Source: Pseudomonadota bacterium
GTDB taxonomy: Bacteria > Myxococcota > Myxococcia > Myxococcales > Myxococcaceae
Length of the DNA: 32,633 nucleotides
Assembly (NCBI GenBank): GCA_009786315.1
Contig: WQTM01000229.1
Coordinates: 1 to 32,633 of the forward strand
Direction of reading: 5' to 3'
The stretch's first letter is position 1. Each line of letters opens with the position of its first letter. Under the pieces are notes generated by a model. That model was given only the letters and a program-made list of their open reading frames with translations. It was not told the origin of the DNA and searched no databases. Positions 1-10,000 of this stretch are shown here, piece after piece. The position numbers were made by a program, and so were the translations under genes.

Positions 1-481
1 CTTTGGGGGGGGGGGCCTCTCCTTCTCCTTCTACCTCCACCTCTGTGGCTTCCCCCTCTGCCACCCACAGGTTTTTTTGTGCGAATATACGTGCTTGCAT
101 GGCCTTCGCATAGGCTTTGCGGTCCGTCAGCACGCGCAGTGCGCGCACGGCGGGGCCCTTGGAGGCATTCAGCGTGAGGAAGTGTATACCGGCCGTGTCA
201 GCGCAGAGGGCCATATGGCCGCCGAGGGCGTCAAGCTCCCGCACGAGTTGGGCTTTGGCCGTACCTCCAATAGAAGGGTTGCAACTCAGCGTACCTATAT
301 GGTTTTTGTCGAGGACAACGGCCACGGTGGAAAAGCCGCGGCCTGCGGCGGCGAGGGCGGCCTCGCAGCCGGCATGTCCCAGGCCGATGACGCCGACGTC
401 AAAGCGTTTGGGGAAGGGTTGGGCAATATGAGCAAGCACGGGTGCAAGAGAGCATGCTGAGGCCCAGGCAGCAAGCGCCAT
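1..481 (-). CDS. mnmG: tRNA uridine-5-carboxymethylaminomethyl(34) synthesis enzyme MnmG (GidA), N-terminal part; runs off the left edge
   Basis: Minus-strand reading gives ...FDVGVIGLGHAGCEAALAAAGRGFSTVAVVLDKNHIGTLSCNPSIGGTAKAQLVRELDALGGHMALCADTAGIHFLTLNASKGPAVRALRVLTDRKAYAKAMQARIFAQKNLWVAEGEATEVEVEGEGEAPPPK, with the GxGHAG FAD-binding motif and the CNPxIGG..K..LVRE(I/L)DALGG GidA signature. ATG at 479-481; an alternative GTG at 437-439 would remove an atypical N-terminal extension. Not in the ORF track because it is open at the edge. Confidence 0.94.
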   Translation of the reverse strand, partial: MALAAWASACSLAPVLAHIAQPFPKRFDVGVIGLGHAGCEAALAAAGRGFSTVAVVLDKNHIGTLSCNPSIGGTAKAQLVRELDALGGHMALCADTAGIHFLTLNASKGPAVRALRVLTDRKAYAKAMQARIFAQKNLWVAEGEATEVEVEGEGEAPPPK

Positions 482-591
482 GTGGGATGGGGCAACAAGG
501 AGGAGGGGCAGGGGGCCAGGAAAAATAAAGTGGAGAAGGTGTGTTGAAAAGCCCGGCAAATGTGTCAAAAAGGCCAGACTAAGGGATACTT

Positions 592-3318
592 ATGTCGGAA
601 GAAAAGCAAGCGCCCGGTGTGGCGGATGGTGTGCCGAACTCGGCAGGAGAAGTCAGCGTCGTCACCATTGAAGAGGAGATGCGCCGCAGCTATTTGGACT
701 ATTCCATGAGCGTTATTGTCGGGCGCGCCCTGCCGGACATACGCGACGGACTCAAGCCTGTGCACCGGCGTGTGTTGTTTGCCATGCACGAGTTGTCCAA
801 CACGCACCAGCGTCCCTACAAAAAGTCAGCGCGCGTGGTGGGTGACGTCATCGGCAAATACCACCCGCACGGGGACCAAGCCGTCTATGACGCTTTGGTA
901 CGTATGGCGCAACCCTGGTCCATGCGTTTGCCATTGGTAGACGGGCAGGGGAATTTTGGCTCCGTGGATGGGGATGAGGCGGCGGCCATGCGCTACACTG
1001 AAGTACGCATGGAACGCCTTTGCGAGCACATGCTTGCGGACCTCGAGAAGGACACGGTGGATTTTTCACCCAATTATGATGGCCAGGACTTGGAGCCGAA
1101 CGTATTGCCGGCGCGTTTTCCAAACCTCTTGGTGAATGGCTCCGAAGGTATTGCCGTAGGCATGGCCACCAAAATTCCCCCGCACAATTTAGGGGAGGTG
1201 GTGGATGCGGCGGTACACTTGGTGGACAACCCTTCTGCCGACGTATTGGAGTTGATGCATTTTATACAGGGGCCGGATTTTCCGACAGCTGGTTTCATTC
1301 TCGGGAGGGAGGGCATACGCAAGGCCTATGAGACGGGGCGCGGCAGTGTTGCCATGCGTGCGAAGACGGACATAGAAGTCCACCCGAAGACAGAGCGCGA
1401 AAGCATTGTGGTGACGGAAATACCTTTTCAGGTGAACAAGGCGCGGTTGATTGAGCGCATTGCAGAACTTGTCAACGAGAAGAAGTTGGAAGGCATTTCA
1501 GACATACGTGACGAGTCAGACCGCAAAGGCATGCGGGTGGTGATTGAGTTGAAGAGGGATGCTGTTTCGGCCGTTGTCCTCAACAACCTCTATGCCCAGA
1601 CGCCGCTGCAAAGCTCCTTTGGGGTGGTGATGTTGGCCATTGTTGACGGCCAGCCGCGCATATTGACTTTGAAAGAGGTGCTTGAGCGCTTTTTGTTGCA
1701 CCGGCGGGAAGTGGTGACGCGCCGAAGCCGTTTTGAGTTGAAGAAAGCCAAGGAGCGTTTGCACATTACAGAAGGGCTTTTGGTTGCGCAGGATGTGATA
1801 GACCATGTCATTTCCATTATTCGCGCTTCGCCGGATGTGAAGGAGGCCAAGTGGGGCCTGACGCATGCTTTTTGTGAAGCGCTTTATGAAAACCCGCTGT
1901 TTGCGCAGTTGCCGAGACTCGAAACGGAGCATTTGGGGGCGCAAATAGAGATGTTGGTTGCGCGAGCCAGGGAGGTTTTGCCGGACTATTCAGGTTTGTC
2001 TTTTGACTATACGGCTTCGGGTTTTTCCGAGGAGCAGGCAACCAACATTTTGGAGATGCGGTTGCAGCGTTTGACGGGGATGCAGAAGGAGGAGCTATTC
2101 AAGGAGATGGTGGAACTTTGCAAGACGGTTGCCTACCTTGAAGACATTCTCGGCAACGAGTCCTCGCTGTTGAGGGTTATAAAAACAGAGTTGTTGGAGG
2201 TACGCGAGCGCTATGCCGACGAGCGGCGCACAGAAATTATTGCGCAGGCGGGCGAGCTTTCGACGGAGGACCTCATTGCCAACGAGCCCATGGTGGTGAC
2301 TTTGTCGCATGCGGGCTACATTAAGCGGACGTCGCTTTCCGAATACCGGGCACAGAGGCGTGGTGGCCGGGGGAAGATGGGGGCGACGACGAAGGAAGAC
2401 GACTTTATTTCCGACGTATTTATTGCCAGCACGCACTCGTTTTTGATGCCGATAACCACGCATGGCAAGCTTTACTGGTTGAAGGTGCACGAGCTTCCAT
2501 TGGCCTCACGAGCTTCCCGAGGGAAGCCCATTGTCAACTTTTTGCAGTTAGCGGAGGGGGAGAAGTTGGCGCAGGTTTTGGTGGCCAAGGAATTTTCCGA
2601 CCACCTTTTTGTTTTGTTTGTTTCCAAGAAGGGGACGGTGAAGCGCACGGACTTGTCGGCGTTTTCAAACGTACGCTCCTCCGGCATTATTGCCCTGGGC
2701 ATTGAGGAAGGCGACGGGCTGGTAGCGGTGAAGTTGACGGACGGGACGAAGGATGTGTTGTTGTCCACGGCGCAAGGACTCAGCATTCGTTTTGCGGAGA
2801 CAGACGTACGCTCCATGGGGCGGGTGGCCTACGGGGTGAAGGGCATTACTCTGGCCGAGGGGGACGAAGTGGTAGGAGCCGAGGTAGTGGAGAAGGGGGC
2901 CACGTTGTTGACGGTAACGGAGCGAGGTTTTGGCAAGCGGACGAAGGAGTCCGAATACCGCCGGCAAGGCCGCGGCGGCAAGGGCATTATTGACATAAAA
3001 ACCACGGCGAGGAACGGCCAGGTGGTGGGCCTCATTCAGGTGAAGGACGAGGAGGAGGTGATGTTGATGACCAACGCGGGGACACTCATACGCATGGTAG
3101 CGAAGGAGATTTCCGTCATTGGCCGCAACACCCAAGGCGTACGCCTGATTGCCTTGGAGGACGAAGAAGAGAAAGTAGCGGGGATTTCGCGCCTACCTGA
3201 AATAGCGGAGGAGGGTGGTGTGGCAGAAGGAGAAGACAGTGGGGAGGCCGAAGCCCCCCCGTCCACAGACGAGCCAAGCCCCCCGTCTGCAAGTGAGACT
3301 CAGGGCGAGCCCGCATAG
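592..3318 (+). CDS. gyrA: DNA gyrase subunit A
   Basis: 908 aa. Contains [72 protein letters not shown], and the GyrA-box-like [13 protein letters not shown]; acidic C-terminal tail. Confidence 0.98.
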   Translation: MSEEKQAPGVADGVPNSAGEVSVVTIEEEMRRSYLDYSMSVIVGRALPDIRDGLKPVHRRVLFAMHELSNTHQRPYKKSARVVGDVIGKYHPHGDQAVYDALVRMAQPWSMRLPLVDGQGNFGSVDGDEAAAMRYTEVRMERLCEHMLADLEKDTVDFSPNYDGQDLEPNVLPARFPNLLVNGSEGIAVGMATKIPPHNLGEVVDAAVHLVDNPSADVLELMHFIQGPDFPTAGFILGREGIRKAYETGRGSVAMRAKTDIEVHPKTERESIVVTEIPFQVNKARLIERIAELVNEKKLEGISDIRDESDRKGMRVVIELKRDAVSAVVLNNLYAQTPLQSSFGVVMLAIVDGQPRILTLKEVLERFLLHRREVVTRRSRFELKKAKERLHITEGLLVAQDVIDHVISIIRASPDVKEAKWGLTHAFCEALYENPLFAQLPRLETEHLGAQIEMLVARAREVLPDYSGLSFDYTASGFSEEQATNILEMRLQRLTGMQKEELFKEMVELCKTVAYLEDILGNESSLLRVIKTELLEVRERYADERRTEIIAQAGELSTEDLIANEPMVVTLSHAGYIKRTSLSEYRAQRRGGRGKMGATTKEDDFISDVFIASTHSFLMPITTHGKLYWLKVHELPLASRASRGKPIVNFLQLAEGEKLAQVLVAKEFSDHLFVLFVSKKGTVKRTDLSAFSNVRSSGIIALGIEEGDGLVAVKLTDGTKDVLLSTAQGLSIRFAETDVRSMGRVAYGVKGITLAEGDEVVGAEVVEKGATLLTVTERGFGKRTKESEYRRQGRGGKGIIDIKTTARNGQVVGLIQVKDEEEVMLMTNAGTLIRMVAKEISVIGRNTQGVRLIALEDEEEKVAGISRLPEIAEEGGVAEGEDSGEAEAPPSTDEPSPPSASETQGEPA

Positions 3319-3415
3319 GTGGTGCGAGGGGTTTAAGCCACTTAGGTGTTGTTAGCCACTGGCTTAGAACCTGCATTTGGCATGGGGGGGTGGACGCCAA
3401 AGGAGGCAGGTGCAG

Positions 3416-3769
3416 GTGAAGGAAGCATTGTTGAAGAAGGTTTGGGCGAAGAAGTTTTGGATATGTTTTTTTCTATTGGGTGCAGGGGTAGCAGAAGCCA
3501 AGGGGGAGGAGCCTTTGTTGAACAAGCGGGGCGAGGCACTGGTGGGGCGGCTGAATTTGAATGAAGCGACGGCGGCGCAGCTGAGCGAGTTGCCCGGCAT
3601 AGGCCCCGTGCTTGCAGAGCGCATTATACAATGGCGCCAGAAGAAACCCTTCAAACGTATTGAGGATTTATTGCGAGTGAAGGGGGTTGGCCGGAAGCGG
3701 TTTATAAAGTGGAAGTCTTTTTTGCATACAGACGGCCCAACGGAGTTGAGGTGGCAGCCCAGGGAGTGA
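3416..3769 (+). CDS. ComEA-like helix-hairpin-helix protein, exported
   Basis: LNLNEATAAQLSELPGIGPVLAERIIQWRQKKPFKRIEDLLRVKGVGRKRFIKWK is a classic (HhH)2 ComEA-type domain. The track ORF starts at 3377 (TTG). A GTG at 3416 preceded by AGGAGG at 3401-3406 gives MKEALLKKVWAKKFWICFFLLGAGVAEA, a good signal peptide. Confidence 0.85.
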   Translation: MKEALLKKVWAKKFWICFFLLGAGVAEAKGEEPLLNKRGEALVGRLNLNEATAAQLSELPGIGPVLAERIIQWRQKKPFKRIEDLLRVKGVGRKRFIKWKSFLHTDGPTELRWQPRE

Positions 3770-4073
3770 GGCAAGAGGGTGTTGTGGTGGGGTTGCCACA
3801 GGTACCCGGGGGGAGGGGCGGGTATACACAACAAGGTGAGGGAGTTTCGGCTATTCATATTTGGCAGGTTTTGTGCTAATGGGTTTTGGGGAGTGCCCAC
3901 AGCAGTATGAGGTGGAGGGGGTTATTAGTGCGTTGAAATAATTGAAGAAGGGAAATAAGACGCACAAGGTGTAAACCAATGCAGCCGATTTCCTGACATT
4001 TTGCTAAAGAAAAGCGAAGATTATTTTAAATTTTTCCCTGACTGTGCTGCAGAGACAGGCATTAGCGTGAGCG

Positions 4074-7000
4074 ATGGCAACTGAAACTGAGAAGCAACCT
4101 GAGGTGCTGGCCCTTGGGCCAGAGTTGCGTTTAATAGACAGGCGAGCCTTTGTAGGCTTTCCCTCCATGGAGTTTGCGCCGGGCATTCACATTTTGGATT
4201 TTGCGTTGCAGATTCCGGAGATGAGTTTCCCGTTGAACATTACGGGTGGGGTAGCGCGTTTCCAGAAGAAGAAGCTGCATTTTGGGTATTTGACATTGCA
4301 AATAGACGCGCAGGTGGTGTTGCGTCGGTTGCAGGAGTTATTGCCGCTGCTTTCGGGCATAAAGGGTTTTTCGCTGGATTTTCGCAATGGTTTTATAGAG
4401 GGGCAAGGTTGGTTGAATGCCGTCCCCTTTACATTGAAGATTGCCTTTGACGGTGATGGGGAGACGCTGGCTGTTTATTTTTATGACTTTCGTCTTTATG
4501 CCTATGCGGCGATGCCTGTACCACGTTTAGCGGTGCAACTGGTAGAGGCCATAGAGGCTTCCGGCATGTTGCCGGAGGTTTGTTTGCAGGGGGTGCATGG
4601 GTTTACGACGCGTATATTGCCTGGTTTGGTGGAGAGGGCGGCGGTTTCTCGGGGTTACCGTATTCCCTCATTGGAGATGGCGCGGGTAGCGGAGGCCAGT
4701 GTAGACGCGAGGGGAATTCGGCTGAAGTTTTCGGCGGGGGGGATGCCGCCCCTTGTATTACCAGACGAGTCCCTGTTGTTGAACCTTGAAGGTGCGCGTG
4801 CTTTTGCGGATGCAGAGCGTTTGTTGGCCGGTGGCCGGTTGGATGAGGCGCGCAATGCCTATTTGAAGCTTGGCGATGCGATGGAGGCACACCCTTTTGC
4901 GGTGGAGCGTTTGTTGAGTTTAATGGCAGCCGAGACTCAGGCGCATGAATTTGCTTTGGACTTAACGCAGTCCCTGTTGCGCCGGAGGCCGCAGTCCGCG
5001 ACGGCCCTATGGACAGAAGCTGTCATTCACGAAAAGCGTGGTGAGGTTGTGCAGGCGGGGGAGTGTTTTTTGAAGTTGTGCCAGTTGGCCCGAAAGAACG
5101 GGGAGGAGACTTCGGCTTTTTTTGCAGCGACGGCAGCTGTGCGTTTGTGCAAGGAGCAGGCGCCGCAGGTAGCGGTTGCTGCTTTGCATGAAGCCTTAGG
5201 GGTACGCCCAGACCACGTACCCTCGTTGAGAGCCTTGGCAGAGTCTTGCGACATAGCAGAAGACAGGGCCGGCGCCATACGTGCCTACCGGCGCCTTGCA
5301 GCGCTTTCGCGTGACAGTGTTGAAGTGGCGCATGCGCACACGCACCTGGCCAGGCTTTGCGCCATGTCCTCAGAAGAATTGGCTGGAGCCAGGTTACATT
5401 GTGAAGCAGCGCTGCGTATTTTGCCTGACCACCCGGAGGCTCTCCTACGCCTTGGGCAATTGTGTTTCCAAGGGGACGAGCATTTGCGGGCACTCAAGAC
5501 ATTGGACCGGCTGCGTCAGGTGGCCTTGTTGCGCCACGACATTCCGCTTGTAGGCGAAGCCAACATATGGGCAGGGAAGGTTTGGGAGGAGGGCCTCAAG
5601 CAGCCGGAGAATGCACTGCTTCGCTACCGTGAGGCGGTTTCGCTTTTGCCAAATTCTGCACAAGCCCTGTTGAGCCAGGGGCGCGTAGCCGAGGTTTTGG
5701 GACATTTTCCAGAGGCCCTGACGGCATACCAGCAGGCCATTGAGTTGGTAGGCCCTTCACCGCAGTTGAAGGAAAACCGGAGGATGGCTTCGCATGCGCA
5801 CCGTGCGCTGGCGCACCTTTACCAGGCGCGAATGGAAAACCCGGGGCTTGCGCAAACACATTTGGAGGCAGCACTCTTTTTGGAGCCGTCGGATGTGTCT
5901 TTGCTTGAGGAGTTGTTGCCGAAACTCCGCAATGCCGGCAAGTTGGCAGAGCTTGCGGATTTGTGTGAGCGTGCTGTCTCCTTTGTCAGCGCCCCGCAGA
6001 AGCGGACGGAACTTTTGTTGGAGGCGGCAGAGCTTTACCGTGGACCTTTGAGCAACCCCGAGCGCGCCCTCAAGTTGCTTTTGACGGCGTTTGATATGAT
6101 GCCGACGCACCGCCCTATTTTGGAGGCTTTGTTGTCGCTGGCGGAGGCGATGCAAAACAGTGCATTGGTTTGCAAGGTGCTGCGGAATTTGGTGTTGCAA
6201 GAGGCAGATACCCGGAAGAAGGTTTTGTTGCACCGACGTTTGGCCATTTCCGCGAAGGTTGCGGGAGATTTTCCTCTGGCCATTGCCTCTTTGAATGCGG
6301 TGCTCCAAGAAGAGCCTGAGGATGTGGTATTGCTTGGAGAACTCAGCCATTTACTTCGTTTGCAGCATGACATGTCTGCACTGGTTGTCGTTTTGGAAAA
6401 GCGTGGGGACATTGCGTTTCGTCAGGGAGACAAGTCCATGGCAACGCAGGCTTTTCGAGAGTTGTCCTCTGTTTTCGAAGCCAAACTGGGCCGCAAGAAA
6501 GAAGCCTTGGAAGTGCTTCAAAAGGTGGCTTTTTGGACCAAAGAGCCGGGCAGTCTTTCAGAGTTGGTTGAATTGGCATGGAGGTGTGAGCGGGCGGATG
6601 TAGCCAAAGAAGCTTTGGAGACATGGCTTGCGCTCCCTTCCTCGGCGAACAAACCGGAGCAAATTGCCAAAATACGTGCGCAATTAGGGAAGGCCTATGA
6701 AGGGTTGGGGGACAAAGAGGCTGCCAAGCAGTGTTATGCAGAGGCTTTTGTGTACCGGCGCTTGGATGATGAGTTGGCCAGCAAGCTGGAAGCCATGTTG
6801 CGCAACCAAGCTTCCTATGTTGAGTTGGCTGAGTTTTGGAACCAGCGAGCACAAGCTTTGGGTGGAGCAGGCCGTATTCGCGAAGCGTCCTTATTTTATT
6901 TCCAAAGTGCGCAGCAGCTTTTGGATTTGTCTCAAAGTGTGTTGGCAATGCAGCGTTTGCAGGCGGCCGTTGAGGTGGCGCCGAACAGCCCGGAGGCGGC

Positions 7001-10000
7001 CTATGCTTTGGAGCAGATGGCGAGGATGGCCCAAGGCAGTGGCGAGACTCAAGAAGCCGCGCGGCTTTGGGCCGAGTGCGCTGCTTGTACCACGGAGCCC
7101 ACGAGGGCTGCTGAAAGCTACTGGGCTGCTGCTCAGCTGAAAGTTGGAGAACCTGAGGAAATAGAGCTTTTGACGAAAGCTATTGCCTGCAATGGCTTGT
7201 TGTTGGCTGCCAGACTCAGAAGAAGCCTGTTGGAGCAGAAGGTGGAGCCGGCTGTTGTTTTGGAGGACTGTGAAATTTTGTTGGGCGCCACAGAACAAGA
7301 GCGCGCTTTTTTGGCCATAGACCGCATTGGAGTTGCCAGACGTGCTGCTTTTTGTGCGCATGCGCTTTCTCAAAGCAAGAGGGCGGCTGAGCTGGTTGAA
7401 ATATGCTTGCCCTACGTTTCGCAAGACGTTGAGTTGTTGAGAATGGCCGTGTCGCTTTTTCAGGTGACGGGAAATGTTTCTGCTGAAGTTGAATGCCTGG
7501 AAAAGTTATGGCCGTTGGTGTCTCAAGAAGAGTCCAAAGTGGTGCGGCGCAAATACATTGAGGTGTCGCTTTCACTGGGGGTGAAGGCGTCTATTGTTGA
7601 GTTGTTGCGTCAGGCTTTTTTTGAAGAAGCAGAAGATGCTTGGGCGCCACAACTGCTTTGGAGATATGCTCGCGATGAAGCGGCTGACTCAGAGAAAATA
7701 CTTTGGCTAGAAGCGCTCATTCGCTGCTCCTTTGGGGAGCAGAAAGCCTCTTGGTTTTGGGAGCGAGCAAACCTCTATACGGCCATGGGTGACTTCGCAA
7801 AAACCAAAGAGGATTTGCGGCAAGTCAGCGCCTTGTTGGTTTCGCCTCCTGAGAAACTTTGGGTACAACTTGCAGGGATTGAGTGTGAGCTTGGAGCATT
7901 TGGCGAAGAGTTGGCATGTTGGAAACGAGTTGTAGATGCAGGAATGACAGACAGTGTTGTCCTGCAGAAGGCGGCAGACCGGGTGGTTGTGTTGGCACAA
8001 ATGCCTCAAGCTGTTTGGAACATGCAGGCTTGGGAACTTGCGCTCAACTTGCCCATTTCAGAAGCGCTACGCTCTCAGGCTTGGATGTGTTTGGCACGGA
8101 AAAAGGCTGAAGAAGGAGATGTTGTTGCTGCGGAGGAGGCTTTTGCCCAAGCGGCACAGCAGGGCCCCAATGTGTTGCGGGTCGAAGCCCTGCTGGCGCG
8201 TGCCCAGTCCTTGGAAGCAAGGAACATGCTTGTAGAGGCAGGCCAGGCGTTTGATGCGGTTTTGGCATTGTCTCCCTCCAATAAAACAGCGATGGACGGT
8301 TATAAACGCTGTTTGAAAGAGGTTGGCGACTTTGAGAATTTGTCTGAGGTACTTTCCACAGAAGCGCTGCGTGCGCCGAAGGCGCAAGCGGCGCTGCTTT
8401 ATGAAGAGTTGGCCCATATTTATTTGGACAAACTGAGTTGGCCGACTCCGGGAGAGGCGGCGCTCCGAAGAGCCATTGTGTTGGGAAATTCAAGCCAAGC
8501 CTTGCGGGTTACGTTGGCGGAGCTTTTGGCCCAAAAGAATGAATTCCAAGAGGCCATTGGTTTTTTAGAAGCAGCGGCCAAAACAGCTTCCCCCACTCAA
8601 GCGGCAAATTTATTGAGGTATGCGGCGAAGTGGGCGCAGAAGTTGGGTGACGATGGCAGAGAATTGCATTTGTTGAGGGAGGCGCAAAAACTTCATTCTG
8701 CTGAAGGGGAGGAGTTGAGTCGTTTTGCGCAACTGCTTTATTTCAAAGGTGCAGTAGGGGAAGCTTTGCCTGTTGTCAGGCAGTGGGCCCATGCTTTGGA
8801 TGCGTCTGCATTTCCCGAAGAAAGCCAGAAGGCCAAACTCTATTTGGCGGATGTTTTGGAGACGGCTGGGGAGCTAGAGGAGGCAAGGCTTGTTTTGGAA
8901 GGCATTTTGGCCTCTTCGCCGCAATGTTTGCCGGCGCTCAACAAGATGGTGGCATTGCTTGCTGCTGGGAAGACGGAAGCCGGGATGGTTTTTTGGTGCA
9001 AGCATTTTGAGCGGCAGGCGATGGGGGAGAGTTTTTTGGGCCAAACATTGGCATTTGCGCGCCAGGCTTTTGTTGAATTTCAGAATGCGTCTTTGGGTGA
9101 AAGTTTGTTTTTGTTGGCAGAGAAAACAGCCGAAGACATACGTGGCTTGCAAGAGGAGCATGTAGCGTTGCTTCGTCCGCTCAACCAGCCGGAGTTTGCA
9201 GCCAGGCATTTGAACAAGCTTGCGTTGTTGCGTTTAGGGGCGGGGGATATTCAAGGTGCGTTGGAGGCATGGGAAGAAGAAATAGGTGCGCAGGAGGCAT
9301 TGGGGAACACCCATGAAGTTTTGCGTACGCTTCAGGCCATGGCTGAGCTTTGTGGGGGCGAGGGGAGAAACCAGGAAGCTGCGAAAATTTATATTCGGCA
9401 AGCGCGTTTGGTTATAGAGAAGCAGGAGGCTTGGCAAGGGGCCTTGGGCTATTTGGAGGCGGCATGGAGGCATTCAGCGCAGTGGGAGGTTGCTGATTTT
9501 GGGCGCAAGACAGCCCAGAGGGTGGAGCAAGCAGAGGCCAAGGTATTGTGGCAGTTACGTTGTATAGAAAGCGCGCCGGAGAAGGAGGAGAAGGCGAAGT
9601 CTCTGGTAGCGCTTGCAGACATTTACCAGGGGCTTTGGGATTTCGACAAGCAGCAAGAAACCCTCAAGGCGGCCCTTGAGTTACATCCCCGTTTTGAGTT
9701 GGCAGAGCAGCGTCTTTTGGTACTTTGGGAAAGCCAAAACCGTCAAGAAGAGGCGGCCATTTATTTTGAAACGTTGGCTGTTTCGTTGGTTGGAGGTGAG
9801 CGAGCTTCCTTGCTTATGCGGGCGGCAGAGATATGGGAGGGGAAACCCGGTTATGAAGCCCAGGCTGTTTCGGCTTTGTTGGCTGCGCGTATTGCTGCGC
9901 CTGAAGACGTGGATTTGTTGTTGTGCATTGCGGACAAACTTCACAAGTTAGGGTGCTACAACGAGGCGGCGGAGTTTGACGAGAGTTTGCTCAAGCAAAG

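Noticed and set aside
77-460. 127-aa and 104-aa plus-strand ORFs at the left edge
   Set aside because: Antisense to the mnmG N-terminus, which has clear family motifs.
3325-3380. Possible gyrA terminator (TAAGCCA...TGGCTTA inverted repeat)
   Set aside because: Only a 7-bp stem with a ~19-nt loop and no T-tract; too weak to call.
3770-4073. Promoter for the giant TPR operon (TTGCTA-N17-TTTTAA near 4000-4030)
   Set aside because: Plausible but too degenerate, with alternative placements; needs 5'-end mapping.
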